Origin: Paucilactobacillus vaccinostercus DSM 20634
Lineage (GTDB): Bacteria > Bacillota > Bacilli > Lactobacillales > Lactobacillaceae
Direction: 5' to 3'
NCBI RefSeq assembly: GCF_001436295.1
Contig: NZ_AYYY01000061.1
Location: forward strand, 62,001-126,000
DNA: 64,000 nt
The notes under the pieces are model-generated. The model did no database searches, was not told the origin of the DNA, and saw nothing but the letters and a program-made list of their open reading frames with translations. Positions 18,476-27,728 of the stretch are shown piece by piece (within the stretch, counting starts at the first letter, position 1; each line of letters starts with the position of its first letter). The position numbers were made by a program, and so were the translations under genes.

Positions 18476-20008
18476 ATGGAAAAAGGGAAAAAGCGGTGGG
18501 TTTATACACCACATAAAATTTCAGTTTGGCGTTCCATAGGATATGGGATTAATGATATGAATGGCGCTTCTTGGGGCACGTTGGTTGGTTCATACTTGAT
18601 GTTTTTCCTGACAACTTATGGGAAATTGTCAGCAGCATCTGTCGGAATGCTATTTTTAATTGGTAAGTTTTTAAATGCAATTTTTTCAATGCTGGCCGGA
18701 TCGATTTCTGATCGACTGTATTCAACCAAGATTGGGCGTCGTTTTGGGCGTCGGCACTTGTTACTGTTGGTTGGGGCATTGTTAACAATTATTTTCTTCC
18801 CAATGCTGTTTATTGTGATGCCAGGTAGCTTTGTATGGTATTTAGTTGCGTTCGTAATGGTCGAAACGGCCAATGTTATTATCGGAACGTCATACGAAAC
18901 ACTTGCAACGGAAATGACGCCCAATGCTGATGATCGGGTGAAAATGTCATCAATTCGCCTATTCATCTCAGCATTTGCCACCTTCTCAGTATCGGCCTTA
19001 CCAGCCACTTTATTAGCAGTGCTTGGCGAAGGCGCCCAGGCCTACACGATTTCTGGGATTGTCTTCGGAATTGTTTATGCAGTTGCAACGTTGATTACTT
19101 ATCGCTCAACGTGGGAACATTCGCCTGAAGAAGTTGAAGCGTTTGAAAGTGCTAACCGGTCAGAAGATGATGTCGAACGAAATGGCTTTGTTGGCTCGTT
19201 GAGAGACTATTGGGAAATGCTTCGAAATAAGTCAGCACGGTACATGGTCTCAATATACTTCATGACATATTTTGCTAAAGATTGTTTTTCAACGGCCTTT
19301 CTGTATTACGTTGTGTTTGTTCTTGGACTGTCGCAAACGGTTGGTCAAGGCATTACATCATTATCATTTATTGGTATGCTGGTTGTCCCAGTTGCTGCGT
19401 TTATGTTAATTAAAACTAAGAATCCTAAGATTAATTGGTCGACTTCATTTACATTGATTTATGTTGTTATGGCTGGATTCTTTGCACTGTCATTGATGCA
19501 TTCTAATTTGGGCAAGGGAAGTACAATTATTACGTTGATCGTGCTCGGAGTTCTGTGGCAAATTGGTCGTCAATTCTTGGAATATACCGCATGGCAAGTA
19601 ATTCCACTGGTACCAGATGTTGATACTATTGTTTCAAGTAAGCTAAGAACTGGAACTTTCGCCGCGGTACAGTCATTTACACGTCAATTGACTGGTGCTT
19701 TGGGGTCTGCATTACTTGGATTTATTCTGCAATGGGGTGGATTTAAGTCTGGGGCATTACACCAAACAGTTCAGGCGCAAAATGCAATTTTAATTGTTTT
19801 GATTGTGGTACCGGTTATCGCAATAGCAATTGCTTGGTGGATGGTGGCACGATTCAACTTGAACCAAAAGACACATAAAGTACTGCATGATGAAATTGAT
19901 CGTCTTCAAGCAGGCGGAAGCAAGGCAGATGTTGATCCAGATACCAAAGCGTTAGTTGAAAACTTAACGGGTTATAAATATGATCAGATCTGGAATCGTA
20001 ATAATTAA
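18476..20008 (+). CDS. GPH-family (MelB-like) glycoside:cation symporter
   Basis: Glycoside-pentoside-hexuronide transporter of 510 residues with about twelve membrane helices. The N-terminal GYGINDMNGASWGT resembles the family's YGxGDxxxN cation-site helix, and DRLYSTKIGRRFGRRHLLLL matches the DxxxxxxGRRRP-type loop. It has no IIA domain at the C-terminus. Second gene of the GH28 operon, so it probably carries the glycoside that GH28 cleaves. Confidence 0.92.
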   Translation: MEKGKKRWVYTPHKISVWRSIGYGINDMNGASWGTLVGSYLMFFLTTYGKLSAASVGMLFLIGKFLNAIFSMLAGSISDRLYSTKIGRRFGRRHLLLLVGALLTIIFFPMLFIVMPGSFVWYLVAFVMVETANVIIGTSYETLATEMTPNADDRVKMSSIRLFISAFATFSVSALPATLLAVLGEGAQAYTISGIVFGIVYAVATLITYRSTWEHSPEEVEAFESANRSEDDVERNGFVGSLRDYWEMLRNKSARYMVSIYFMTYFAKDCFSTAFLYYVVFVLGLSQTVGQGITSLSFIGMLVVPVAAFMLIKTKNPKINWSTSFTLIYVVMAGFFALSLMHSNLGKGSTIITLIVLGVLWQIGRQFLEYTAWQVIPLVPDVDTIVSSKLRTGTFAAVQSFTRQLTGALGSALLGFILQWGGFKSGALHQTVQAQNAILIVLIVVPVIAIAIAWWMVARFNLNQKTHKVLHDEIDRLQAGGSKADVDPDTKALVENLTGYKYDQIWNRNN

Positions 20009-20059
20009 TTGATAGCTGTGACCTAGTATCCATCACTGATTGATGGACGGGAGATAATA

Positions 20060-20095
20060 GTATTAGGTAAATGAACACGGTCATTTACCTAATAC
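20060..20095. terminator. Hairpin after the GH28/GPH operon
   Basis: Perfect 15-bp stem GTATTAGGTAAATGA with a 6-base loop, 50 bases after the GPH stop. There is only a short T-run, so termination is likely but not certain. Confidence 0.6.
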
Positions 20096-20222
20096 TTCGA
20101 ATGAACGTTGGATGGGGTTCATTTGACTTGATAGTTTATTATTCCAAAGAGTAACTCGTTAAGTTTCAATTGCTTAACTTAATGGGATTGTCACTCACTT
20201 TGCATCTTAATATTGGAATAAC

Positions 20223-20257
20223 AAAGGAGCCCTGCAAATTCTTTTGCAGAGCTCTTT
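20223..20257. terminator. Terminator of the AraC-type gene
   Basis: Stem GAGC-C-CTGCAAA/TTTGCAG-A-GCTC with A and T flanks, 19 bases beyond the stop of the AraC gene on the minus strand. Confidence 0.65.
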
Positions 20258-20275
20258 CGGTAAGTAAGGTTTTAG

Positions 20276-21088
20276 CTATGCCGTAATCAATAACGTGCGA
20301 AATCGCTGTGGGGAAACGCCGGCGAAGTTTTTAAAGATTCGCTGGAAGTAGTTAACGTTGGTAATGCCGACCATTAACGAAACTTGGGTGAGCGATAAAT
20401 CGGGTTGGTTGATCAGTAATCGTTGTGCCTCACCCACCCGCCGAGACGTGAGGTATTTGATCGGTTTGATAGCCATATTTTCTTGGAATTGTTTATCTAG
20501 ATAAGTATGACTAATCGCGAGTTCCTGACAAACCTTTGTAATGTTGATGGCGTCATGAAAGTGCTGATCGATGTAATTTTTCGCGCGTTGCACGATAAAC
20601 GGTGTGGTCGTGGTCATAGTTTTGCCAGTTACGGCTTTTTCTTGAAAGTAGGGTACGAGACTGGTCAGAATTAAATTACTGGCAAGTTGATGGGCAGCAA
20701 TGTCTTCTTGTTGAAGTAGTTCAAAGGCCAGCTGACCGATTCGAGTCATTGTATTAAATTCGGTTGCCGTAAATTGGAAGACTGGGTAGGTGGTACCAGC
20801 GATGAGGTTGGGTGTTCGAATGCCAATACAAATTGACGGTAGAATTGCGCCTTCGGAATGAAGACGACCGGCGTTAATCGCAACGGCATCTTGCTGAGTC
20901 ACGTTAAAGTAACTATCGCGAATGAAGTACTGACCGCTCCCATCCATGACGAGCGATATTTCGGTGACCTGGTCGTGTTGATGCAGGCCACGGATATAGA
21001 TTTCATCGTAGGTTTCGACTTTTGAGATGTAGGCGAGCGATGGCTGATGAGCCGCCTGTCGCTGCCAGTGGCAGAAAAATTGACGCAT
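20276..21088 (-). CDS. AraC family transcriptional regulator
   Basis: About 270 residues: an N-terminal cupin-like sensor domain (ISLVMDGSGQYFIRDSY) and a C-terminal pair of helix-turn-helices (INITKVCQELAISHTYLDKQF and LSLTQVSLMVGITNVNYFQR). ATG 21088 is preferred because GAGAGGGG precedes it. It diverges from a GRP sugar transporter, and a perfect 15-bp inverted repeat lies between the two, so a sugar-responsive activator of that transporter is likely. The sugar is unknown. Confidence 0.9.
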   Translation of the reverse strand: MRQFFCHWQRQAAHQPSLAYISKVETYDEIYIRGLHQHDQVTEISLVMDGSGQYFIRDSYFNVTQQDAVAINAGRLHSEGAILPSICIGIRTPNLIAGTTYPVFQFTATEFNTMTRIGQLAFELLQQEDIAAHQLASNLILTSLVPYFQEKAVTGKTMTTTTPFIVQRAKNYIDQHFHDAINITKVCQELAISHTYLDKQFQENMAIKPIKYLTSRRVGEAQRLLINQPDLSLTQVSLMVGITNVNYFQRIFKNFAGVSPQRFRTLLITA

Positions 21089-21192
21089 GTTTTGGTCACC
21101 CCTCTCAATTAAAATTTGAAAAATGAAAGTTTTACCGTTCTTCACGGGACGGTCCCTTGCTAGATCGCTATTTATAGTTGCAACTTATGAAT

Positions 21193-21269
21193 AACCGCTT
21201 TCATTTTACAGTATATACTAGGAACATCATTAAAAGAAATCAGGTTTTTAAACGAAAATGAAAGCGGTT
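21193..21269. promoter_or_regulatory. 15-bp inverted repeat between AraC and GRP genes
   Basis: AACCGCTTTCATTTT at 21193-21207 and its exact complement AAAATGAAAGCGGTT at 21255-21269, 47 bases apart. Each arm contains TGAAAGCGGTT, which also resembles a cre (12 of 14 positions), so either AraC-protein half-sites or two opposed cre boxes are possible. Confidence 0.6.
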
Positions 21270-21315
21270 TTGCGTACTTAATTAATATAGCACGTAAAAT
21301 GGGCGAGGTGGGCGT

Positions 21316-22164
21316 ATGGCACTTTTAATTGGTTTGATTCCAGCCCTTTTTTGGGGGATTTATCCAGTATGGCTGAAGCGGTTGACGGGTGGTAATTTCT
21401 TGGAGCAGGTTTTAGGAACCGGGACTGGGATTTTTCTGTCAGCCGTCGTCATCGAAGTAGTTTTTCGGTTGCCTATTTCACCTCATGATTTTTTACTATA
21501 CTTCCTATCGGGATTTCTTTGGAATATTGGACAGGTTGGTCAATGCTGGAGCTTTATGCGGTTAGGTGTGAGCGCAGTTATGCCCGTTACTACGGCCTTG
21601 CAAGTGATTGGTAATTCGTTGATTGGCGCGTGGCTATTCGGAGAATGGCACGGGTGGGCAGATAATCTGATTGGTCTGGGCGGATTACTCGTAGTCATTG
21701 CCGGCGTCTTCGTTTCCAACGGTCTTGTGCAGATGAAAAAGAGTGATTTGAGCGTTTATGTCGTCTTGTTGCTCACCTCGGTGGGGTACTGGAGCTATTC
21801 GGGGTTTCCCCACTTCGTGCATTCGACCAATGGTTTGGCCGGCTTTTTCCCGCAGGCGTTAGGCATGTTTTGTGGGGGACTACTAGCCTATCTCGTGGGA
21901 CACAAACGGTTGCCGGTCAGTGATCGGTGGGGGCTGCGTAATATTACGGCCGGAATCGTCTTTGCAGTCGCGTCGTCAACCTATCTGATTTCACTGCGGA
22001 TGAACGGATTGGTGAGTGCGTTTGTACTCACACAACTGAACGTGGTCATCGCAACGATCGTTGGGGCAATCGTGCTTCACGAAAAAACAGGGCGACAATT
22101 AATTATTACAAGTATCGGATTAGTTGTGCTGATTGCAGGTGTTTTTATCATGGTCAGTGTTTGA
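21316..22164 (+). CDS. GRP-family sugar uptake transporter (GlcU/RhaT-like)
   Basis: Ten-helix transporter of the glucose/ribose permease (GRP) family within the drug/metabolite superfamily, 282 residues, the usual length. Marks: LIPALFWGIYPVWLKRLTGG at the N-terminus, GFLWNIGQVGQCWSFMRLGV near residue 70 and the acidic LFGEWHGW near 112. Known members take up glucose, ribose or rhamnose by proton symport. GAGGTGGG precedes ATG 21316. Its regulation by the divergent AraC protein is inferred. A paralogue lies at 61574. Confidence 0.9.
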   Translation: MALLIGLIPALFWGIYPVWLKRLTGGNFLEQVLGTGTGIFLSAVVIEVVFRLPISPHDFLLYFLSGFLWNIGQVGQCWSFMRLGVSAVMPVTTALQVIGNSLIGAWLFGEWHGWADNLIGLGGLLVVIAGVFVSNGLVQMKKSDLSVYVVLLLTSVGYWSYSGFPHFVHSTNGLAGFFPQALGMFCGGLLAYLVGHKRLPVSDRWGLRNITAGIVFAVASSTYLISLRMNGLVSAFVLTQLNVVIATIVGAIVLHEKTGRQLIITSIGLVVLIAGVFIMVSV

Positions 22165-22354
22165 TTCAATGGGTTGTCACGCAGCGGTACCACTAGCACC
22201 GTATCGTTGAATGGCAGGTGAGCATCGTGTTTGGTTGGGGATGTTCACACACTATCGGGCCTCTGGATCGGGCAGTATGCTTAGGCTGCTGGTGAACGGG
22301 CACTCAGGAAACTCACTTTGCAATGACTACCTAATACCGATAGCAACTAACAGC

Positions 22355-22390
22355 AAAGGCAATGCAGCCGGATAACTGCATTGCCTTTTT
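22355..22390 (+). terminator. Rho-independent terminator
   Basis: AAAGGCAATGCAG/CTGCATTGCCTTT with an 8-base loop and a T-run. It ends the GRP gene; on the other strand it also follows the MFS gene. Confidence 0.8.
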
Positions 22391-22395
22391 GAGTA

Positions 22396-22411
22396 TGTTT
22401 CACGTGAAACT
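22396..22411. promoter_or_regulatory. parS site 1
   Basis: TGTTTCACGTGAAACT, 15 of 16 to the ParB (Spo0J) target TGTTTCACGTGAAACA. It overlaps two bases of the stop codon of the gene at 22410. Confidence 0.85.
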
Positions 22412-23594
22412 AAGCCAGGTGAGAATGATGGGTAAGAATGTGTTTGCCTAATTCAATGATTCCGATGAAAATGAATAAAAAGATAAAAATGGTGAAGAGA
22501 AGGCGATTTGATCCCGTCCCCATCATGAGTTTATCAATATAGGGGCACGAAAATGTTGCGGCATTAGTGCTCATCATCATTACCGTGGTGGCATCGTTGC
22601 CGTATTTTTTAGGAACAAACGAAAGACCAATGGAGAAGATGAACGGGATAAAGAAACCAAAACTGACACCGACCACGAGGGCACCAATCATGCAGGCCAA
22701 CGCACTTTGGGCGGTGGCTAATAGAAGTGCTCCCAGTAACTCGATGACGATAGCCAGCAAGAGCGTGTTTTTTTGTAATCGATGGTAGATTCGACCGTAC
22801 AGGGTGCCGGCAACAATTGTGCCAAGGGACATAATGACAACGGCACTCGAACCGGTCGATAGTGAACCAAAATGATTTTCAAGAACGTAAGTTGTGATTT
22901 TCACGGTAACCGTAACATAGAAAATCATCATTATAAACAGGATGAGCCAGTAGTATGAAAAGCTGGCAACGTCTTTGGTCTGTAATCGATGCTGAGGCGT
23001 TTCTTGCTCAGTTATTTCCTGAGCAGGGGTACCATATTGAACCTCGGGAACAAACAAAAAATAAAGGACGAAAATAAGGATACTGACAAAGTAGATCAAG
23101 TAGGCCATTCGCCAGTTAGCGACCATTAATAGAACGGTAACGATGAGAGATCCTCCGGCAGCGCCGAGACCCTGAAAAGTATTTTGATACCCTAATAATT
23201 TTTCGCGTTCACGGCCGTTGTAAAAGTAACCAATGAGACTGACGCAGAGGGCGTTAAACAGGCCAATTCCCGTTCCAAGGATGATGCGTGAATAGAATAG
23301 GACGGTAATATTCGTGGCAAAAACTGCTAGAAGTGTTGAGATTGCGACAAGCGCAAGACCGGTCAAAACGATTTTGCGGGTGCCCCATTTCTTGACTAAA
23401 AAACTACTAATGATAATGAACAGTGCCATTGTAAATGAAGTTGCGGTGATGGTAGATTCGGCCACCGATTGTGAGGTGCCTGGAAAGGACTGCAGAATGC
23501 CGGGGACGGTGGCTGCAACAGCGCCGGGCGCCATGGTGAGCAACGAAAGACTAAGAATTGAGACCGCGGTTAATTGATTAGTACGAGGTGCCAT
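22410..23594 (-). CDS. MFS transporter
   Basis: Twelve-helix major facilitator of 394 residues with the loop 2-3 motif as KKWGTRKIVLTG and SRIILGTGIGLFNALC in helix 4, the layout of drug or cyanate-type exporters. AGGAG stands before ATG 23594. It is monocistronic. The substrate is not deducible. Confidence 0.88.
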   Translation of the reverse strand: MAPRTNQLTAVSILSLSLLTMAPGAVAATVPGILQSFPGTSQSVAESTITATSFTMALFIIISSFLVKKWGTRKIVLTGLALVAISTLLAVFATNITVLFYSRIILGTGIGLFNALCVSLIGYFYNGREREKLLGYQNTFQGLGAAGGSLIVTVLLMVANWRMAYLIYFVSILIFVLYFLFVPEVQYGTPAQEITEQETPQHRLQTKDVASFSYYWLILFIMMIFYVTVTVKITTYVLENHFGSLSTGSSAVVIMSLGTIVAGTLYGRIYHRLQKNTLLLAIVIELLGALLLATAQSALACMIGALVVGVSFGFFIPFIFSIGLSFVPKKYGNDATTVMMMSTNAATFSCPYIDKLMMGTGSNRLLFTIFIFLFIFIGIIELGKHILTHHSHLA

Positions 23595-23808
23595 ATTAAA
23601 GACTCCTATTCTAAAAAAATAATATATTAATTAGTTTATACCTTGAACTGCGCTTTAAGTAAAGGTTTAGGAAAAATTTGTCCGGATAAATTTGATAAGC
23701 AATTATTTGTGATTGATCGTTTTCATCTGTGGTCGTTAGAGTTAAAAGTAAGCTATGGTATAATTCTGGTGATTTATTCTGACGAACAACGATCAGAGGG
23801 AGGATTGT

Positions 23809-24381
23809 ATGCAGACGAACGAAGAAATTTTTGAAGCAATTCGGCGGGATCCAGATAATGCTCAGTTTACGGAGCAGGGAATTGATCCGTTATACCATTT
23901 TGAAAAGGAAGCCAGTGTTTTGATTGTCAGTCAGGCCCCTAGTCGGTCGGCACAGGCAACGAAAACATACTGGCGAGATGCATCCGGCAACCGGTTGCGA
24001 GAGTGGATGGGTGTGACAGAAGATGAGTTTTACCATTCAGGTAAAATTGCGGTGGTCCCACTAGATTTTTACTATCCGGGCAAGGGGAAGAGTGGCGATT
24101 TACCGCCACGAAAGGGATTTGCAGAAAAATGGCATCAACCACTCTTGGAGTTGATGCCCAACGTTCAGTTAACACTACTAATTGGGATGTACGCACAAAA
24201 ATATTACCTACCAAATCGCAAAAAAACGCTCACCGAAACGGTTGCACACTATTCGGAGTATGCCCCCTACTTTCCGATTGTGCACCCATCACCGTTAAAT
24301 TACGGTTGGATGAACCAACATCCGTGGTTTATGACGGATGTGCTACCGGATCTGCAAGCCCAAGTTCGTGCCTTGTTATAA
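23809..24381 (+). CDS. Uracil-DNA glycosylase superfamily protein
   Basis: 190-residue protein of the uracil-DNA glycosylase fold. The water-activating motif position reads VSQAPSRSAQ near residue 45 (family GQAPG), and the C-terminal motif is HPSPLNYGW near 165. This resembles a group common in lactic acid bacteria, annotated as UDG-like. Base-excision activity is plausible but unproved. The start has GAGGGAGGA upstream and a TATAAT box at 23759. Confidence 0.82.
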   Translation: MQTNEEIFEAIRRDPDNAQFTEQGIDPLYHFEKEASVLIVSQAPSRSAQATKTYWRDASGNRLREWMGVTEDEFYHSGKIAVVPLDFYYPGKGKSGDLPPRKGFAEKWHQPLLELMPNVQLTLLIGMYAQKYYLPNRKKTLTETVAHYSEYAPYFPIVHPSPLNYGWMNQHPWFMTDVLPDLQAQVRALL

Positions 24382-24485
24382 AGTTGGCTGTCTGGTGTCC
24401 TAATATGCAATGACGAAGGTCGTAAATTGCGGTAGGATAGAACAGTTGAAACAAATCCAATTAAACTCATTACAAGGAGGTTCCC

Positions 24486-25253
24486 ATGTACCGAGGAATT
24501 GTCTTTTTCGATCTTGATCGGACACTGCTAAATAATGAAACGCAGGTTGAACCAGAAGTGGCGTCCGCCATGACGCAGCTCCGGCAAAATCAAATTTTAC
24601 CTGTCATTGCCACGGGACGGAACCTGTATGAAATCAAAGATATTTTACAGGTGACTCAAATCAATACGATTGTTTCTGGCAATGGTGCTAACGTGCACCT
24701 TGAGGGACGTGATATTTATCGGCATCCAATCGACAAGCAGGTAGTGCGACGGTTGATTGCACGAGCAGATCAACTAGATGACGCAGTATCGGTCATGAAT
24801 GATCATGCTTACAGTATTAGTCGGCATAATGAAGTCGCAGTCCAAAACTATCATTACATTAATACGCCACTTCCCGCTGCGGATGCGGCTCGATTTGTGA
24901 CTGAAGAGGATGTTTTGATGATGGTCATTAGTACCGTTGGTCATGATGAGGCGTACGCTTCATTTGAGCGGGAGTTTAATATTTGCCGCAATACGCCTTA
25001 CAGCGTTGATGTGGTGGCTAAGGAGATTTCGAAGCAATCTGGAATTAAGCGTCTATTGCAGGAATTTGAACCAGAAGTACCAACCTATGCCTTTGGTGAT
25101 GGGTTGAATGATCTTCCCATGCTTCAATTTGTTGATCATCCAGTCGCAATGGGAAATGGGCTTCCAGAAGTGAAGCAAACGGCTGAATTTGTGACGACGG
25201 ATAATATTGATCATGGTATTGTAAACGGATTGCGACACTTTAACTTAATATAA
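24486..25253 (+). CDS. Cof-type HAD-IIB family hydrolase
   Basis: Sugar-phosphate-phosphatase-like HAD enzyme of 255 residues. Motif I FFDLDRTLLNNE with the nucleophilic Asp, motif II ATGRNLYEI, and motif IV GDGLNDLPML with the metal ligands are present, with a Cof-type cap between. Cytoplasmic. A perfect ribosome site AAGGAGG precedes ATG 24486. The substrate is unknown. A parS site and a terminator follow. Confidence 0.92.
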   Translation: MYRGIVFFDLDRTLLNNETQVEPEVASAMTQLRQNQILPVIATGRNLYEIKDILQVTQINTIVSGNGANVHLEGRDIYRHPIDKQVVRRLIARADQLDDAVSVMNDHAYSISRHNEVAVQNYHYINTPLPAADAARFVTEEDVLMMVISTVGHDEAYASFEREFNICRNTPYSVDVVAKEISKQSGIKRLLQEFEPEVPTYAFGDGLNDLPMLQFVDHPVAMGNGLPEVKQTAEFVTTDNIDHGIVNGLRHFNLI

Positions 25254-25259
25254 ATGATA

Positions 25260-25275
25260 TGTTTCACGTGAAACA
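25260..25275. promoter_or_regulatory. parS site 2
   Basis: Perfect TGTTTCACGTGAAACA between the HAD gene and its terminator. Confidence 0.95.
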
Positions 25276-25279
25276 TACA

Positions 25280-25315
25280 AAAATGGACACCCAAACTAAA
25301 TTGGGTGTCCATTTT
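25280..25315. terminator. Bidirectional terminator hairpin
   Basis: AAAATGGACACCCAA with its perfect complement around a 6-base loop, between the converging HAD and padR genes. Confidence 0.85.
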
Positions 25316-25322
25316 AATTACG

Positions 25323-25859
25323 TCAAATTTGCTTTAACGCATCGTTAAGCCAGTCGTAGTACTCTGTTTCACGGCTGACTGCATGACTAAGAATCAGGTA
25401 GTGGCCAAAGTTGGCTGGATCACCACCGTCGGGAAATTTCTTTGATAGTTGATTTTTAAGGTGAGTTAATTTTTCGGTGTGGTATTGGAGTTGTTCTTCT
25501 AACATGGTTGTCAGCCGCGGATCAGTTTGATCGTGAATAAAATATAGTTTTAAAACAAATTCGTCTTTACCGTTAGTTTGATTAATGGTTGGTTCAGCAA
25601 TCCAAGCCGTCAACAGGTGTTGGCCGGCCGGCGTAATAGAGTACCGTTTGCGTTCCAACTTCTCACCGCTAACTTCCATGGTGTGCGTGAGATACTGTTT
25701 TTCTTCCAGTGTTTTAAGTTGGGGATAGATTTGACTGTGCTTAGCCGACCAAAACTCACCAATATCATTATCAAATGACTTGGTAAGCTCGTAGCCGGTC
25801 TGGGGGTGGTCATTGATCAACCCGAGGATGATGAACTGTAAAATATTTTTTTGTGCCAT
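25323..25859 (-). CDS. padR: PadR repressor of phenolic acid decarboxylase
   Basis: PadR-family repressor of 178 residues: N-terminal winged helix (FIILGLINDHPQTGYELTKSF, then HSQIYPQLKTLEEKQYL) and a C-terminal helical dimer domain. In lactic acid bacteria PadR blocks padA until p-coumaric, ferulic or caffeic acid appears. Here it diverges from padA with a perfect 22-bp palindrome between them. ATG 25859 is chosen over an upstream in-frame codon at 25895 because GGGGGA precedes it and homologues begin MAxKN. Confidence 0.95.
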   Translation of the reverse strand: MAQKNILQFIILGLINDHPQTGYELTKSFDNDIGEFWSAKHSQIYPQLKTLEEKQYLTHTMEVSGEKLERKRYSITPAGQHLLTAWIAEPTINQTNGKDEFVLKLYFIHDQTDPRLTTMLEEQLQYHTEKLTHLKNQLSKKFPDGGDPANFGHYLILSHAVSRETEYYDWLNDALKQI

Positions 25860-25914
25860 TTTGAAACTTCCCCCTTGACGTTTTGGTGAAATCATTATAT
25901 CATAATCACGTTAA

Positions 25915-26517
<603 letters not shown>

Positions 26518-26529
26518 TTTTTTCAATTA

Positions 26530-26563
26530 AAGGCCGCAATCGAAATCGGATTGCGACTTTTTT
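26530..26563 (+). terminator. Rho-independent terminator
   Basis: Stem built on CGCAATC/GATTGCG with flanking AAAG/CTTT and a run of seven T; follows padA. Confidence 0.75.
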
Positions 26564-26583
26564 TGTGTGCTAGTTAAGATTTC

Positions 26584-26634
26584 TGTTTACTAAATCAGTA
26601 AACACACGTATAATGTTTATTAATTTAGTAAACA
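26584..26634 (+). promoter_or_regulatory. Promoter with two 21-bp operators
   Basis: Two near-identical palindromes at 26584-26604 and 26614-26634, both of form TGTTTAYTAA-T-YAGTAAACA, start to start 30 bp apart. The first overlaps a -35 (TTTACT, 26586) and the second begins at the end of the -10 (TATAAT, 26609), with a 17-bp spacer between the two boxes. A repressor bound at both would close the promoter; the gene directly downstream encodes a DNA-binding protein. Confidence 0.8.
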
Positions 26635-26651
26635 TAGTGGACGGTGAGAAA

Positions 26652-27350
26652 ATGGATTTACTAGCGATGACGTTAGCGGAATTGAAACAGGGCTGGCACG
26701 TTGAAACAGACGACTATTGCTGCAACTACTGTAACTATCGGTGTCGGCTACTGTCGGATATTCAGCAACACGTTGCTGACCAGCATCAAGGAGCAGACTT
26801 GGTTCACGATACGACCCGGTACAATACACTGACGGATAAGCAACAACGACTTTTTACACTTTTTGCGGCGGGAAAACGAGATAAGGAGATTGCAGAAGAA
26901 CTACAGCTAAGTCCGTCTACTATTCGACACCAAAAATTTACGTTTCGTGAACGAGCTAAACAGGCTAAGTACTATTTGGCGACCTTTGAGAAAACTTTTT
27001 TTGCGGATAGTAGTGCAGATCGATTGCTGCCAATTCCACCGACTACTGAGATTATTGATGATCGATTCGCAATTACTGAGGCTGAGTATGCGGCGATCAC
27101 AAAAAAGTATTTCAAGTTTACGACTGGTACCTTGCGGTTAAGTCAATGGCCGAATGGTGAGAAAAAGATCGTGGCAATTCTACATCGAATTATTGAAGAA
27201 GTGGCCCGCGATTATCGATATTCCGAAGCAGAAATTGACCAATTGATTCAACCAATTTACTTTGATTATGCAATTGTCAGACGGTACTTGGTTGATTACG
27301 GATTCATGGCACGGACACCAGATGGTACGCAGTATTGGCGAATTTTTTAG
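26652..27350 (+). CDS. Zinc-finger/LuxR-HTH/DUF2087 regulator
   Basis: 232-residue three-part protein. Residues 24-45 show the exact spacing of a C2H2 finger: C24, C27, H40, H45 (CX2CX12HX4H), with I37 at the core position and Cys31 where Phe is usual. Residues about 57-110 are a LuxR-type helix-turn-helix (LTDKQQRLFTLFAAGKRDKE, then LSPSTIRHQKF). The C-terminal DUF2087 domain (about 150-232) ends with YAIVRRYLVDYGFMARTPDG. The family is known from Firmicutes; its signal is not. The start is ATG 26652. It heads an operon with a GIY-YIG-like protein and a CAT-like enzyme and has two palindromes in its promoter, so it is probably autoregulated. Confidence 0.88.
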   Translation: MDLLAMTLAELKQGWHVETDDYCCNYCNYRCRLLSDIQQHVADQHQGADLVHDTTRYNTLTDKQQRLFTLFAAGKRDKEIAEELQLSPSTIRHQKFTFRERAKQAKYYLATFEKTFFADSSADRLLPIPPTTEIIDDRFAITEAEYAAITKKYFKFTTGTLRLSQWPNGEKKIVAILHRIIEEVARDYRYSEAEIDQLIQPIYFDYAIVRRYLVDYGFMARTPDGTQYWRIF

Positions 27351-27361
27351 GAGATTACATG

Positions 27362-27727
27362 ATGGATGCACAGCGAAAAAAAGAATTGATGCAAGCTTAT
27401 AAAGTGGCTCCAACATATTATGGGGTGATTCAAATTACAAACCGACAAAACGGTAAGATTTTTATTGATACGGTTCCCAATATTAAAAATCGGTGGTTTT
27501 TTTACCAGACAAATTTGAATAAAAATTTCTATCGAAACACGCCCTTACAACGTGATTGGAATGAACTGGGAGCAGATCAGTTCTCGTTTCAAATTTTATG
27601 GAAAAAAGAAAACGATGATGTCATGAATATGCATGACGAACTGAAGCAATTAAAACGGGAATGGTTGCTAAAATTGCAACCATTCGGTGAACGTGGCTAT
27701 AATAAACGACCGCTTGAAAGGAATTAA
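27362..27727 (+). CDS. Degenerate GIY-YIG domain protein
   Basis: 121 residues resembling GIY-YIG nucleases: YYGVIQITNRQNGKIFIDT stands for the GIY...YIG core, NRWFFYQTNLNK for the arginine helix, and LQRDWNELGADQFSFQILW for the conserved C-terminal part. The second motif is FID not YIG, and the glutamate usually found in FEILE reads FQILW, so nuclease activity is doubtful. AGGAG precedes ATG 27362 (27359 is an alternative). It begins 11 bases after the regulator and ends one base before the acetyltransferase, so the three are one operon. From memory, such degenerate proteins accompany DUF2087 regulators in other Firmicutes. Confidence 0.8.
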   Translation: MDAQRKKELMQAYKVAPTYYGVIQITNRQNGKIFIDTVPNIKNRWFFYQTNLNKNFYRNTPLQRDWNELGADQFSFQILWKKENDDVMNMHDELKQLKREWLLKLQPFGERGYNKRPLERN

Positions 27728-27728
27728 A

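Noticed and set aside
20139-20221. TTATTCCAA / TTGGAATAA inverted pair 65 bases apart, as in a miniature transposable element
   Set aside because: Arms of only nine bases, no target duplication seen and no second copy found by eye.
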